From PFJX01 sp964466195 (GTDB taxonomy: Bacteria > Pseudomonadota > Gammaproteobacteria > Burkholderiales > Thiobacillaceae): a DNA stretch of 64,000 bases. How positions within the stretch are numbered: the first letter of the stretch is position 1; every line of letters begins with the position of its first letter. The stretch lies in contig CAYXMQ010000010.1 in the NCBI GenBank assembly GCA_964466195.1, positions 1 through 64,000 on the forward strand, read 5' to 3'. This document shows, piece after piece, positions 1 to 8,126 of the stretch. The translations under genes and the position numbers were made by a program. The notes beneath the pieces are model-generated. The model had not been told where the DNA came from. It made no database searches and saw only the letters and a program-made list of their open reading frames with translations.

Positions 1-569
1 GCGCGCTTCCCGCTATCCACGAAATCTCGCCGCGTTTTTACACAGCCTCCGGCCTGAACGGTCGTACGAGCCAAATTCCCAAGAATCCAGGTTGTGTGAC
101 TGTTTCTCGAATCTGCGAACTGGCGCTATCGACCCACTACAGTCCTTCAGGTAGGCCGCTCGTATGGCTCTTGTTCGGCCTGAACGGCCGTTCGGCTTGA
201 CTGTATAGCGGCACTTGGCAGATGACCTCTCCCACTAATTTCCCGTGCCCACACCAGTCATTCGCCATTCTCAATAGCGGTCATCGACCGATCAGCCTGT
301 CCTAGAGCAGCAGGAACACGTCCGGAACCTAAGATGGCGAACCAACGTGCCGGGTAAGGGTGGCTGCGCACATGTCATCTACGTTACTTTTCAGTCCCGC
401 TTCCTTGATCGCAAACTCACAATGACCAGATGGATAACCCACCAGACGGGCGTCTGCCATCATGCTGTTAAAGGCGGGATACACTGGATGGTGTCCAGGT
501 GCTATGGGAACCTTGACATCTCCTGGCTCGCTACACGTCTTCACCGTCTAGAAGAGAGGCTACAGTTAC
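1..569. other. Gene-free leader of the accessory end
   Basis: No convincing gene was found here. Short open frames exist on both strands around 329-664, but none has a good ribosome site or a recognisable family. A short motif occurs twice: GGCCTGAACGG at 51-61 and again at 177-187. The second copy continues into the perfect 12-base palindrome GAACGGCCGTTC (182-193). The last bases, 553-559 (AGAGAGG), form a plausible ribosome binding site for the gene starting at 570. Confidence 0.5.
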
Positions 570-2720
570 ATGCGTGCGGACACCTTCAATCTCACGAGGA
601 TCTTTGGCCAAGACGCGCGCTACGTCGTCCCCCTCTTCCAACGGCCTTACGTATGGAACCGTGAGAAGAACTGGGAGCCGCTATGGGAAGACGTGCAGCG
701 GGCGGCCCGTGAGGTAGAGGAAGGTATTGTCGGTCACCCGCACTTCCTCGGTGCGATAGTGTTAGCGTCCGTTGATCCGGAGTTTGGACAGCTCGCCACA
801 TGGGAGGTGATCGATGGTCAGCAACGCCTAACCACGTTGCAGGTATTTCTTGCTTCCTCCCGCGCCGCAGCCGAGACCGTCGGGCACGATCGATCCGCGC
901 GCCTGCTCGGCAGGTTCATCGAAAACGATGCTGATCTCGTCCCAGCCGGTCACGAGCATGCCCGGTACAAGGTCTGGCCGACCAATGCCGACCAGCAGCA
1001 GTTCTCTGATGCCATGACGGTTGCCATCGGGACGAGCCAGCTCGTCCAGGCACGCCGTTGGTTTGAACAGGAGCTCATCACTTGGCTTCGGGAAGCACCC
1101 GATCTCGAGTTACGAATTGCTGCCCTCGTCTCGACGCTGCGAGAGAAGTTGCGCCTAGTGGTGATCGATCTGGAGAAGGACGATGACGCCCAGGTTATCT
1201 TCGAGACACTGAACGGCCGAGGGACGCCCCTTGAGGCGGCCGACTTGGTCAAGAACCTTCTGTTCCGTCTGGCCAAGCAACGTGGCAGCGATGTCAGCCG
1301 TCTTTACTCCGACCGTTGGCTTCCCTTCGACCAAGACGTTTGGCGGAAGCAAATGAGCGTCGGCCGCCAGTTTCGCAGCCGGCTCGACGTGTTCCTGACC
1401 CACTGGCTCTCGATGCGAACCCGGCGCGAGGTGACGACCTCGACGTTGTACGCCGGCATGTCGGATTGGATCGAGAAATCGAATCCTGAACCCGCGGAGG
1501 TCTTCGACGAACTCAGCAGGTACGCAGCAATCTATGAGTCGTTCGAGCGAAATGCGCCGGACTCGTTCGAGGGCCGGTTTTTCGATCGCCTTAATACACA
1601 CCAGACGACCACCGTGATCCCCCTGCTTCTATACATCTGGGGCCTCGGGAACAGGCTCGATTCGGACCAGCGCGTCCGCGTCCTTCATGCGCTTGACAGC
1701 TTCTTAATGCGCCGCGCCGTCTGCGGCGGCAGCACCAAGGACTACAACAACCTCTTTCGCGAGGTGCTTGTCGAAGCCGCTGACGCCGACGCAGCCTGCG
1801 TGGACATCGTCATCATCGAAAAGCTCGCAGGTGCCGGAGCCGAGAGCCGAGTCTGGCCGAACGACATCGAATTCCGACGGGCCATCATCCATGATCGTCT
1901 GTATAAGACCATGGTCCGTGCGCGGCTGCGCTCGCTTCTCGAGGCCATCGAACACGAGCTGCGCCGCACCGGCCTTACCGAACAGCTGGCTGGCAACAGC
2001 GGTCTCACCGTCGAGCACGTGATGCCACAGAACTGGAGGACCCATTGGCCCTTGGTGGACGACCGTTTGGCTGACGTTCGTGAAGAAGTTGTGCAGACAC
2101 TTGGAAATCTCACGCTCGTCACGCAGAGGTTGAACCCAACGATGAGTAACAGCGGTTGGCTCGAGAAGCGCTCCTGGCTCGCCACATACAGCCTGCTGCG
2201 GCTGACCACCGCGTCCATCCTGCACGCCCCTCCAGGCCAACCGAGCGAAGGCGATTGGGCAGAGAGCTGGGACGAGAGCCGAATCCGTGTCCGAGCCGAG
2301 TTCCTCGGGGAGGTGGCCTTGAATATCTGGCCGAGCCCGGAGAATCTGATCGGGCGGCCAATCGCAAGGCAACCCTTGATAGCACCAGCCCCGTCGGCAC
2401 CACTACCGATGGCCATTGCACCACCTGAGCATGCGGTCGACCAATCTGGCAATGGGCCAAGAAGGCGCTACAGCGAGTCCCTCGTGGATCTTGTCGAAAG
2501 GGGTGTGATCAAGCCCGGCGTGATGCTCTACGCCCGCTATGGCGGGCACTGTGCAACGGTCAACGCCGAGGGCGAGATCGTGGTGGATGGCAGGCCTTAC
2601 GGGAATCCCAGCGCCGCCGCGAAGGCGGCGGGGATCGAGACCGCCGTCAACGGTTGGGAGTTCTGGATGATTGGCACGGGTGAGGACAAGGTCAGCATCG
2701 GCTCCTTGCGGACCGCCTAG
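570..2720 (+). CDS. DUF262/GmrSD-like nuclease with C-terminal RAMA domain
   Basis: This 716-residue protein is a likely modification-dependent (type IV-like) restriction or anti-phage nuclease. Seen: FQRPYVWN at 23-30 and IDGQQRLTT at 81-89, the hallmarks of the DUF262 (ParB/Srx-like NTPase) fold; a C-terminal DUF1524 HNH region with EHVMPQNW around His483 followed by TLGNLTLVT; and at about 640-701 a segment from DLVERG to NGWEFW that reads as a RAMA domain, a module linked to restriction systems and thought to sense modified DNA. GmrSD and SspE are known DUF262 nucleases, and SspE senses phosphorothioate DNA. The RAMA fusion suggests the reader is built in. No methyltransferase or second nuclease subunit lies beside it. 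Start chosen for AGAGAGG ten bases upstream. Domain family is fairly sure; the target modification is unknown. Confidence 0.8.
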   Translation: MRADTFNLTRIFGQDARYVVPLFQRPYVWNREKNWEPLWEDVQRAAREVEEGIVGHPHFLGAIVLASVDPEFGQLATWEVIDGQQRLTTLQVFLASSRAAAETVGHDRSARLLGRFIENDADLVPAGHEHARYKVWPTNADQQQFSDAMTVAIGTSQLVQARRWFEQELITWLREAPDLELRIAALVSTLREKLRLVVIDLEKDDDAQVIFETLNGRGTPLEAADLVKNLLFRLAKQRGSDVSRLYSDRWLPFDQDVWRKQMSVGRQFRSRLDVFLTHWLSMRTRREVTTSTLYAGMSDWIEKSNPEPAEVFDELSRYAAIYESFERNAPDSFEGRFFDRLNTHQTTTVIPLLLYIWGLGNRLDSDQRVRVLHALDSFLMRRAVCGGSTKDYNNLFREVLVEAADADAACVDIVIIEKLAGAGAESRVWPNDIEFRRAIIHDRLYKTMVRARLRSLLEAIEHELRRTGLTEQLAGNSGLTVEHVMPQNWRTHWPLVDDRLADVREEVVQTLGNLTLVTQRLNPTMSNSGWLEKRSWLATYSLLRLTTASILHAPPGQPSEGDWAESWDESRIRVRAEFLGEVALNIWPSPENLIGRPIARQPLIAPAPSAPLPMAIAPPEHAVDQSGNGPRRRYSESLVDLVERGVIKPGVMLYARYGGHCATVNAEGEIVVDGRPYGNPSAAAKAAGIETAVNGWEFWMIGTGEDKVSIGSLRTA

Positions 2721-3029
2721 CGGGGGGCAATCTATTCCGCAAAGATGTAGGGATGTCGCACGTCAGTGGGCGACCTCAACCGTCCGCTCCTAGCGTGGAC
2801 ACACCTTGGCCAGACTCCACATAGTTGACGTTGGAAAAATGCCTGAGCACGTCCGGATTGTCGGCAATGGCCGACGAACTAGCATAGCGATTATTTTGCG
2901 AACGCCGCTTGTCTGGATTGCTGCTGACGTTCATTTCGTCGAATTGAGCGGCCGGCGATAAACAGTAGATGACCGTCAATGGCTCATTGAGGGGCGAAAG
3001 CACCCCACTGCAAAGCCTGAAACCCCATT
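2721..3029. other. Gene-free spacer after the nuclease gene
   Basis: About 310 bases between two convergent genes. A minus-strand open frame of 75 codons (2776-3003) resembles no family I know. I see no tRNA, no integrase remnant and no clear terminator. Confidence 0.4.
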
Positions 3030-3860
3030 TCAGCCCTCAAGGCTGTCGTCCGCAGTGCCGCCACTTCTCGCTGCCAACCACCCGCCGATTCCAGCCATGG
3101 CGGCGAACAGAGCCAGCCATAGCCATGTGTCGGGGATATCCCAACGAACGCGCTTGACCGTTGCATCTGCCCAGATCAGCGCGATGATCGGCATCAGACC
3201 CCACGCTGCCAACGTCAGCCCAAGCGTTTTCTGTTCATTTCGTGTAGTTCCGCGCAGCAATACCCATGCACCCAACGCCGGAGTCAAGAAGGTCACGCTG
3301 TAGAGTTGGGCGTGGAAAGCATCCAACCGCCAAGGCCAGAACCATGATGCAGCGGAAGACACCACCAGCAGTGACAAGCCGTATGAGCCAAACGCGATGA
3401 CCACGACCCAAAGCACGCTTCTCTGCGCGCCTCGGGGACGGCTGCTGGGTTGGGGCAGCGGCCGTTTGCGGTAGAGCCAGAGATGAGCGCCAGCATTAAT
3501 ACACACGCCGATGTAGAGAAGAAACCAGATCCAGGTTTCAAGGCGATGCAGATTGAAACGGTCTAGGTGTACGAAGGAATAGATCGTCACCACCAGCGTA
3601 AAAATAAAGATCATCGGCGTCACGACGCGCGCCGGTGACCAGCGCCCCGACCAAGCCTGCAGGAACGCGGCGAGCAGCGCGGCTGTGTAGAGCGCCCCCA
3701 GATAGCGCAGATTGAATGGCGCCAGAGGCCACGGCCAGAACGGCTCAATGATGGGTGGGAAAAACAGTAGGCCGAGGCCGGCCCAAAAGAGAATAGCCAC
3801 CTCAAGCCAGGTCACTCCGAGCAGCAAGCCGGTAATGCGTGGATTGGTATCGTTGTTCAT
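3030..3860 (-). CDS. Eight-helix membrane protein with internal duplication
   Basis: Unrecognised integral membrane protein of 276 residues. It reads as two halves of about 130 residues. In the first, FWPW..L..F is at 41-50 and ETWIWFLLY at 108-116; in the second, FWPW..L..F is at 174-182 and DTWLWLALF at 244-252. Each half also begins with a long hydrophobic helix (about 12-34 and 147-172), so a two-times-four helix fold is likely. The loop 131-147 between the halves is basic and proline-rich. The start is supported by GGGAG seven bases upstream. It lies 53 bases downstream of the permease gene on the same strand and may be co-transcribed with it. No function is proposed. Confidence 0.6.
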   Translation of the reverse strand: MNNDTNPRITGLLLGVTWLEVAILFWAGLGLLFFPPIIEPFWPWPLAPFNLRYLGALYTAALLAAFLQAWSGRWSPARVVTPMIFIFTLVVTIYSFVHLDRFNLHRLETWIWFLLYIGVCINAGAHLWLYRKRPLPQPSSRPRGAQRSVLWVVVIAFGSYGLSLLVVSSAASWFWPWRLDAFHAQLYSVTFLTPALGAWVLLRGTTRNEQKTLGLTLAAWGLMPIIALIWADATVKRVRWDIPDTWLWLALFAAMAGIGGWLAARSGGTADDSLEG

Positions 3861-3913
3861 CCGTCGCTCCCCGATTAATCAATCGCAATGTAGCGGTAGA
3901 AACGATATACCTC

Positions 3914-5407
3914 TCAGACCTCCGCCCGATTCAAGCCCAGTATCGCCGCCCGCATGCGCCAGACCATCCAGATGCCCGGCACCGCCGCGGCCACCGAGAA
4001 CAGAAAGAAGGCCGACCAGCCGACCGACTCCGCCAGCACGCCGGACACCGGGCTGACATAGATGCGGCCGACGGCGGCCAGCGCCGACAGCAGCGCATAG
4101 TGGGTGGCGGTGAACTGGCGGTTGCACAGGCTCATCAGCAGCGCGACGAAGGCCGCCGTGCCCATGCCGCTGGTGATGTTCTCGCCGGCGATGGCGGCCA
4201 TCAGCAGGCCGTCGATTTCGGACGCCTTGTCGAGCTCGACGAAGCCGAGGTCGAACGGCGCCAGCGTGAAACTGCCCCAGGCGCCCTTGCCCATCACCGC
4301 GAGCGCATAGAAACCGAAGTTGGACAGCAATTGCAGCACGCCGAAGGCCAGCAACGCCTGGTACAGCGTCAGCCGCAACATCAGCGCGCCGGCCATCAGC
4401 GCGCCGGCGATGGTCAGCCAGATGCCGATGATCTTGTTGACGATGCCGACTTCCGCCTGGCTGAACGCCATGCCCTTGATCAGGAACGCGGTCGACAGGC
4501 TGCCGGCGAAGGCGTCGCCCAGTTTGTACAGCACGATCAGCAACAGGAAGGCCCAGGCGCCGGGCTGGCTGAAGAAGCTGGCGAGCGACTGGTTCAGCGT
4601 GGCGAAGCCGACCCGGCGCGCGGCCCAGGCGCCCAATGGCAAGGCGGCGGCGATGCCGGCCAGGATGAACAGCAGCTGGATCCATTTGTTGGCATCGTTC
4701 GGGTCCAGCCCGAGGCCGATCAACAGCCAGCGCGAAGCGAATGCACCGGCCAGCACGCCGGCCAGCATGGCGGCAAAGCCGAGCAGTTCGCGCCCGGCAT
4801 CGCTGACCAGCGGTTTCGATGCGCTGTTGACGCGCGGCAAGGTCAGCAACGACACCGCCGCCGCCGCCAGCATGATGCCGGCCATGACCCGATAGACCTG
4901 GCCCCAGCTGCCCCATTGCTCGGCCCAGATCAACGCGATGCCGCCAGACAGGATCATCGCGATGCGATAGCCGAACACCGACATCGAAGCGCCGAGGCCG
5001 CGTTCGCGCGGTTCCAGCACGTCGGTGCGGTAGGCGTCGATGACGACATCCTGCGAGGCGGAGAAGAACGCCAGGGCCACCGCGGCGGCGGCGAACAGAA
5101 AAGGCGTTTGCGCCGGCGAAATCGTCGCCATCCAGAACAACGCCGCCGCCAGCGCCAACTGCGTCAGCACCAGCCAGCCGCGCCGCCGCCCGAGCCAGGG
5201 CAGTTCGAAGCGGTCCATCAGCGGCGCCCAGAGGAATTTGAAGGTGTACGGCACGCCGACCAGGCCGAGGAAGCCGATGGTGGCGATATCGACGCCATCC
5301 ACGGCCAGCCAGGCCTGCATGGCCTGGCCGGTCAGCGCCAGAGGCAAGCCGGAGGCGAAGCCGAGGAAGAGAACGGCGATGAGGCGGTGGGTGGAAGCAA
5401 AATTCAT
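3914..5407 (-). CDS. ampG: AmpG-family muropeptide/MFS permease
   Basis: Inner-membrane major-facilitator transporter of 497 residues, in the AmpG group, which imports anhydromuropeptides from the periplasm for cell-wall recycling and can influence beta-lactamase induction. Seen: the N-terminal pattern LFLGFASGLPLALTG, VPYTFKFLWAPLMDRF in the first loop region, GRRRGW, and SQDVVIDAYRTDVL, all characteristic of AmpG; about 12-14 hydrophobic segments follow. The start at MNFAST is preferred over an upstream in-frame ATG because the upstream 22 residues are basic and not membrane-like. Divergent from the CobW gene across 128 bases. Substrate assignment rests on family resemblance only. Confidence 0.85.
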   Translation of the reverse strand: MNFASTHRLIAVLFLGFASGLPLALTGQAMQAWLAVDGVDIATIGFLGLVGVPYTFKFLWAPLMDRFELPWLGRRRGWLVLTQLALAAALFWMATISPAQTPFLFAAAAVALAFFSASQDVVIDAYRTDVLEPRERGLGASMSVFGYRIAMILSGGIALIWAEQWGSWGQVYRVMAGIMLAAAAVSLLTLPRVNSASKPLVSDAGRELLGFAAMLAGVLAGAFASRWLLIGLGLDPNDANKWIQLLFILAGIAAALPLGAWAARRVGFATLNQSLASFFSQPGAWAFLLLIVLYKLGDAFAGSLSTAFLIKGMAFSQAEVGIVNKIIGIWLTIAGALMAGALMLRLTLYQALLAFGVLQLLSNFGFYALAVMGKGAWGSFTLAPFDLGFVELDKASEIDGLLMAAIAGENITSGMGTAAFVALLMSLCNRQFTATHYALLSALAAVGRIYVSPVSGVLAESVGWSAFFLFSVAAAVPGIWMVWRMRAAILGLNRAEV

Positions 5408-5535
5408 GTTGAAGTGGGGATTGGATCGAGGACGGAGGCAGGGTGCTGTTGTAGCCGATTTTGTCGGCGCCATCAGGCATCGCTTGGGCGGGCCGTATTA
5501 TTCCAACTTTCCCCCAGGTAGCGCTTCTTATCTCG

Positions 5536-6597
5536 ATGACCGCATCCGAACTGCTCCCCGTCACGCTGCTCACCGGTTTTCTCGGCAGCGGCAAGACCAC
5601 CGTCCTCAACCATCTGCTGCGGCATTTGCCGTTGACCGCCGTGGTGATGAACGAATTCGGCGAGATCGGCCTCGACCATCAATTGTTGGAAGAGAGCCGC
5701 GGCCCCTTGGCGCTGCTGTCCGGCGGCTGCGTCTGTTGCCAGATTCAGGGCACGCTGGCGCCGACGCTGAAGAATCTCTACATGGCGCGGGCGAGCGGCA
5801 AATTGCCGCCCTATGAACGCATCATCATCGAAACCACCGGCATCGCCGACCCGGCGCCGATACTCGACACGCTGCTCAACGAACGCTGGCTGGCCGCCCG
5901 CCACAAGCTGGATGGCGTGGTAACCACGGTGGATGCGTTGTTCGGCATGCAGCAACTGGACGCCCATTACGAAGCGGCGCGGCAGGTCGCAGTGGCGGAC
6001 CGCCTGCTGCTGAGCAAGACCGATCTGGCGACGCCGCAACAAGTCGAGGCGTTGCAGGCCCGGCTGGCCGAGCTCAATCCGGCGGCGCCGATGTACACGG
6101 CGCTGCATGGCGAGATCGATCCGGCGCGGGTCACCCATCTCGGCCTGTTCAACCCGCAGGACGTGGCGGGTACGGCGCGCCAGCCCGACGTGCTGAGCTG
6201 GCTGGCGCATCCGCGCTACAAGCCGGCGGCGCGCGGCCTGCTGGGCGGCCCAGCCAGGCCGGTGGCGGCAGCGGCGGAACGGCATGACGCGCGCATCCGC
6301 GCCTTCAGCCTGACCTTCGATGCGCCGCTCGACTGGCACGGCGTGCAATCGGCGCTGGACATGCTGCAGGCGTTCCGGCCGCAGAACCTGTTGCGCATGA
6401 AGGCGTTGGTCAACGTCAAGGGCAAGCCCAATCCGGTCGTGTTGCACGGCGTCCAGCACCTGCTCTACCCGCCCGCCGACCTGCCGGCCTGGCCGGACGC
6501 GGACCGGCGCAGCCGCTTCGTGTTCATCACCGCCGACCTGGACGAAGCGTTCGTCGCCAAGCTGTTGGCCGACTTCACTCAGGCGGCGTCGGCCTGA
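5536..6597 (+). CDS. CobW/YjiA-family GTPase, putative metallochaperone
   Basis: G3E-family P-loop GTPase of 353 residues. Seen: Walker A GFLGSGKTT at 14-22, the metal motif GGCVCC with Cys65, Cys67 and Cys68, the ETTG motif after IIIETTGIADP, and base-recognition SKTD at 160-163; the CobW C-terminal domain lies in the last 100 residues (from about RIRAFSLTFD). The family delivers zinc, cobalt or nickel to target enzymes using GTP; the metal cannot be decided here because no Zur box or metal enzyme is adjacent. The start at MTASELL is used instead of an ATG 25 codons upstream, since the extra residues are not conserved-looking. Its end overlaps a small convergent gene. Confidence 0.85.
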   Translation: MTASELLPVTLLTGFLGSGKTTVLNHLLRHLPLTAVVMNEFGEIGLDHQLLEESRGPLALLSGGCVCCQIQGTLAPTLKNLYMARASGKLPPYERIIIETTGIADPAPILDTLLNERWLAARHKLDGVVTTVDALFGMQQLDAHYEAARQVAVADRLLLSKTDLATPQQVEALQARLAELNPAAPMYTALHGEIDPARVTHLGLFNPQDVAGTARQPDVLSWLAHPRYKPAARGLLGGPARPVAAAAERHDARIRAFSLTFDAPLDWHGVQSALDMLQAFRPQNLLRMKALVNVKGKPNPVVLHGVQHLLYPPADLPAWPDADRRSRFVFITADLDEAFVAKLLADFTQAASA

Positions 6598-6773
6598 AGC
6601 AAGCCGCGAACCAGCAGTTCGATGCCGCGGCGCAACAGGTCCAGCGGCCAGAACAACCCGCAGAACAACGCATCGCCGGGCGACATGCCCTGGCTGCGGC
6701 GCAACCGGCTCATGGCCAGGCCAAGGGAAAGATACAGCGTGATGCCCAGGCTGAGGTTCATGTGCGTCTCCAT
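6579..6773 (-). CDS. Small hypothetical membrane protein
   Basis: A 64-codon frame with one hydrophobic stretch near the N terminus (LSLGITLYLSLGLAM), a basic turn and a second, weaker hydrophobic part (LFCGLFWPLDLL). An internal Met at codon 5 (MNLSLG, first base 6761) is an equally good start. It overlaps the end of the CobW gene by 19 bases on the opposite strand. No family recognised; it could be a chance frame, but the hydrophobic pattern and its position between two real genes make it plausible. Confidence 0.4.
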   Translation of the reverse strand: METHMNLSLGITLYLSLGLAMSRLRRSQGMSPGDALFCGLFWPLDLLRRGIELLVRGLLQADAA

Positions 6774-6874
6774 CGGTTTTGATGCAGACAGACTAGCGCG
6801 CCGCTGGCTCGCCAGATGAGCCAGCCCGTGCAGCCGCGGCTACAATGGGCACAGGGCCTTTTGGAGGGATGAAC

Positions 6875-7861
6875 ATGGACCGGACCGAGCGTTTTCACCT
6901 GATCGACATGATGCTGGCTGCGTCCGAACCGGCGACCTTCGCGCGACTGCTGGAGCGGCTGGGCGTGTCGCGGGCGACCTTGAAACGCGATCTGGAATAC
7001 CTGCGCAACCGGCTCAACGCGCCCATCGTCTGGGACCGTGAAACGCGCGGTTATCGTTACCTCAACGCGCGCGAGGCCGACGCCGCGGTCGGCCCGCAAT
7101 ATGAACTGCCCGGCCTGTGGTTTTCCGCCGAGGAAATCCACGCCCTGATGACCATGCAGCACCTGCTCGCCAACCTCGATGCCGGCGGCTTGCTGGGGCC
7201 GCACATCCAACCCCTGATGGCGCGCCTGACCGGCCTGCTCGGCAGCAGCCGGCATCCGGCCGAGGAAATCAGGAAGCGGATCAAACTGATGCCGCTCGCC
7301 GCCCGCCGCGTGCCGCTGGAACAGTTCGCCGCACTCGGCTCCGCGTTGCTGCGAAGGAAACGGCTGCGCATCGGCTATTACGCCAAATCCAACGATCGCG
7401 TCAGCGAGCGCGAAATTTCGCCGCAACGCCTGGTTCACTACCGCGAAAACTGGTATCTGGACGCCTGGTGCCATCTCCGCAACGGCCTGCGCAGCTTCGC
7501 GGTGGATGGCGTGCGGCATGCCGAAGTGCTCGACAAGAGCGCACGCGAAGTGCCGGAGAAATCGCTCGATGCGATGCTGGGAGCGGGTTATGGCATCTTC
7601 TCGGGCCGCAAGCTGAGCTGGGCGAAACTGCGCTTCAGCCCGGAACGGGCGCGCTGGGTCGCGCTGGAGCAGTGGCATCCGAAACAACGCGGAAAATTGC
7701 AGAAGGACGGCCATTACCTGCTCGAAATGCCTTATGCCGACGAGCGCGAACTGGTCATGGACATCCTGCGCCATATGCCGGAAGTGGAGGTGCTGGCGCC
7801 GCCCGAGTTGCGCGCGAACGTGATCGAGAAACTGCGCGCCGGACTGGAACGGCAGCGCTGA
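6875..7861 (+). CDS. YafY-type WYL-domain transcriptional regulator
   Basis: Cytoplasmic regulator of 328 residues. The N-terminal winged helix-turn-helix is about 1-65 (LLERLGVSRATLKRDLEYL, then RETRGYRYL), and the WYL domain sits in the middle, with NWYLDAWCH and LRSFAVDGV. The C-terminal WCX-like part follows. WYL proteins bind a ligand, sometimes nucleic acid or a cyclic nucleotide, and control nearby stress or defence genes. Two Met codons are six bases apart; the second (6875) is chosen because GGAGGG at 6863-6868 then has normal spacing. The neighbours give no obvious target. A TACAAT sequence at 6841-6846 could be its -10 box. Confidence 0.8.
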   Translation: MDRTERFHLIDMMLAASEPATFARLLERLGVSRATLKRDLEYLRNRLNAPIVWDRETRGYRYLNAREADAAVGPQYELPGLWFSAEEIHALMTMQHLLANLDAGGLLGPHIQPLMARLTGLLGSSRHPAEEIRKRIKLMPLAARRVPLEQFAALGSALLRRKRLRIGYYAKSNDRVSEREISPQRLVHYRENWYLDAWCHLRNGLRSFAVDGVRHAEVLDKSAREVPEKSLDAMLGAGYGIFSGRKLSWAKLRFSPERARWVALEQWHPKQRGKLQKDGHYLLEMPYADERELVMDILRHMPEVEVLAPPELRANVIEKLRAGLERQR

Positions 7862-7921
7862 GCCGGTCGGTGCGGCGAAGTGTGTCGAGTTGAACGACAA
7901 GCCCGCACAATTATTCCGAAT

Positions 7922-7962
7922 CGCACAATTCGCTTGACCCGGGCCGGCCTGGTAAATATGTT
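7922..7962 (+). promoter_or_regulatory. Candidate sigma-70 promoter of the chemoreceptor operon
   Basis: TTGACC at 7934-7939 and TATGTT at 7957-7962 are separated by 17 bases, a reasonable sigma-70 pair. Just upstream, CGCACAATT occurs twice, at 7904-7912 and 7922-7930, 18 bases apart; this spacing could suit a dimeric regulator. The start codon of the chemoreceptor lies 165 bases downstream. Seen by eye only. Confidence 0.4.
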
Positions 7963-8126
7963 CTACGCAGCGCGCCGGAGCGGTTGGCGGCGAAGACTCT
8001 GGCGATTCGAAACGACCGGCCACTTGAGGAATTCCAGAGCATGCAATCGTGGCGACGCGGCAGCCATACACGCCGGCCACGGCCAGTGGAAATATTCAGT
8101 ATCGAGACAACCCAGCGGGGTGAATC

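Noticed and set aside
182..193. 12-base palindrome GAACGGCCGTTC as an attachment or operator site
   Set aside because: No integrase, no tRNA end and no second full copy; noted only as part of the gene-free leader. A similar GAACGGCCGT at the last bases of the window is probably chance.
329..544. 71-codon minus-strand frame before the nuclease gene
   Set aside because: No ribosome site, no family seen and no partner. It could be a remnant but cannot be supported.
570..3029. Search for a partner methyltransferase or second nuclease subunit beside the DUF262-RAMA gene
   Set aside because: None found within the window, so a multi-gene restriction operon is not claimed.
3839..5521. 560-codon plus-strand frame over ampG
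   Set aside because: Gln/Arg-rich antisense with no hydrophobic segments; AmpG motifs are on the minus strand.
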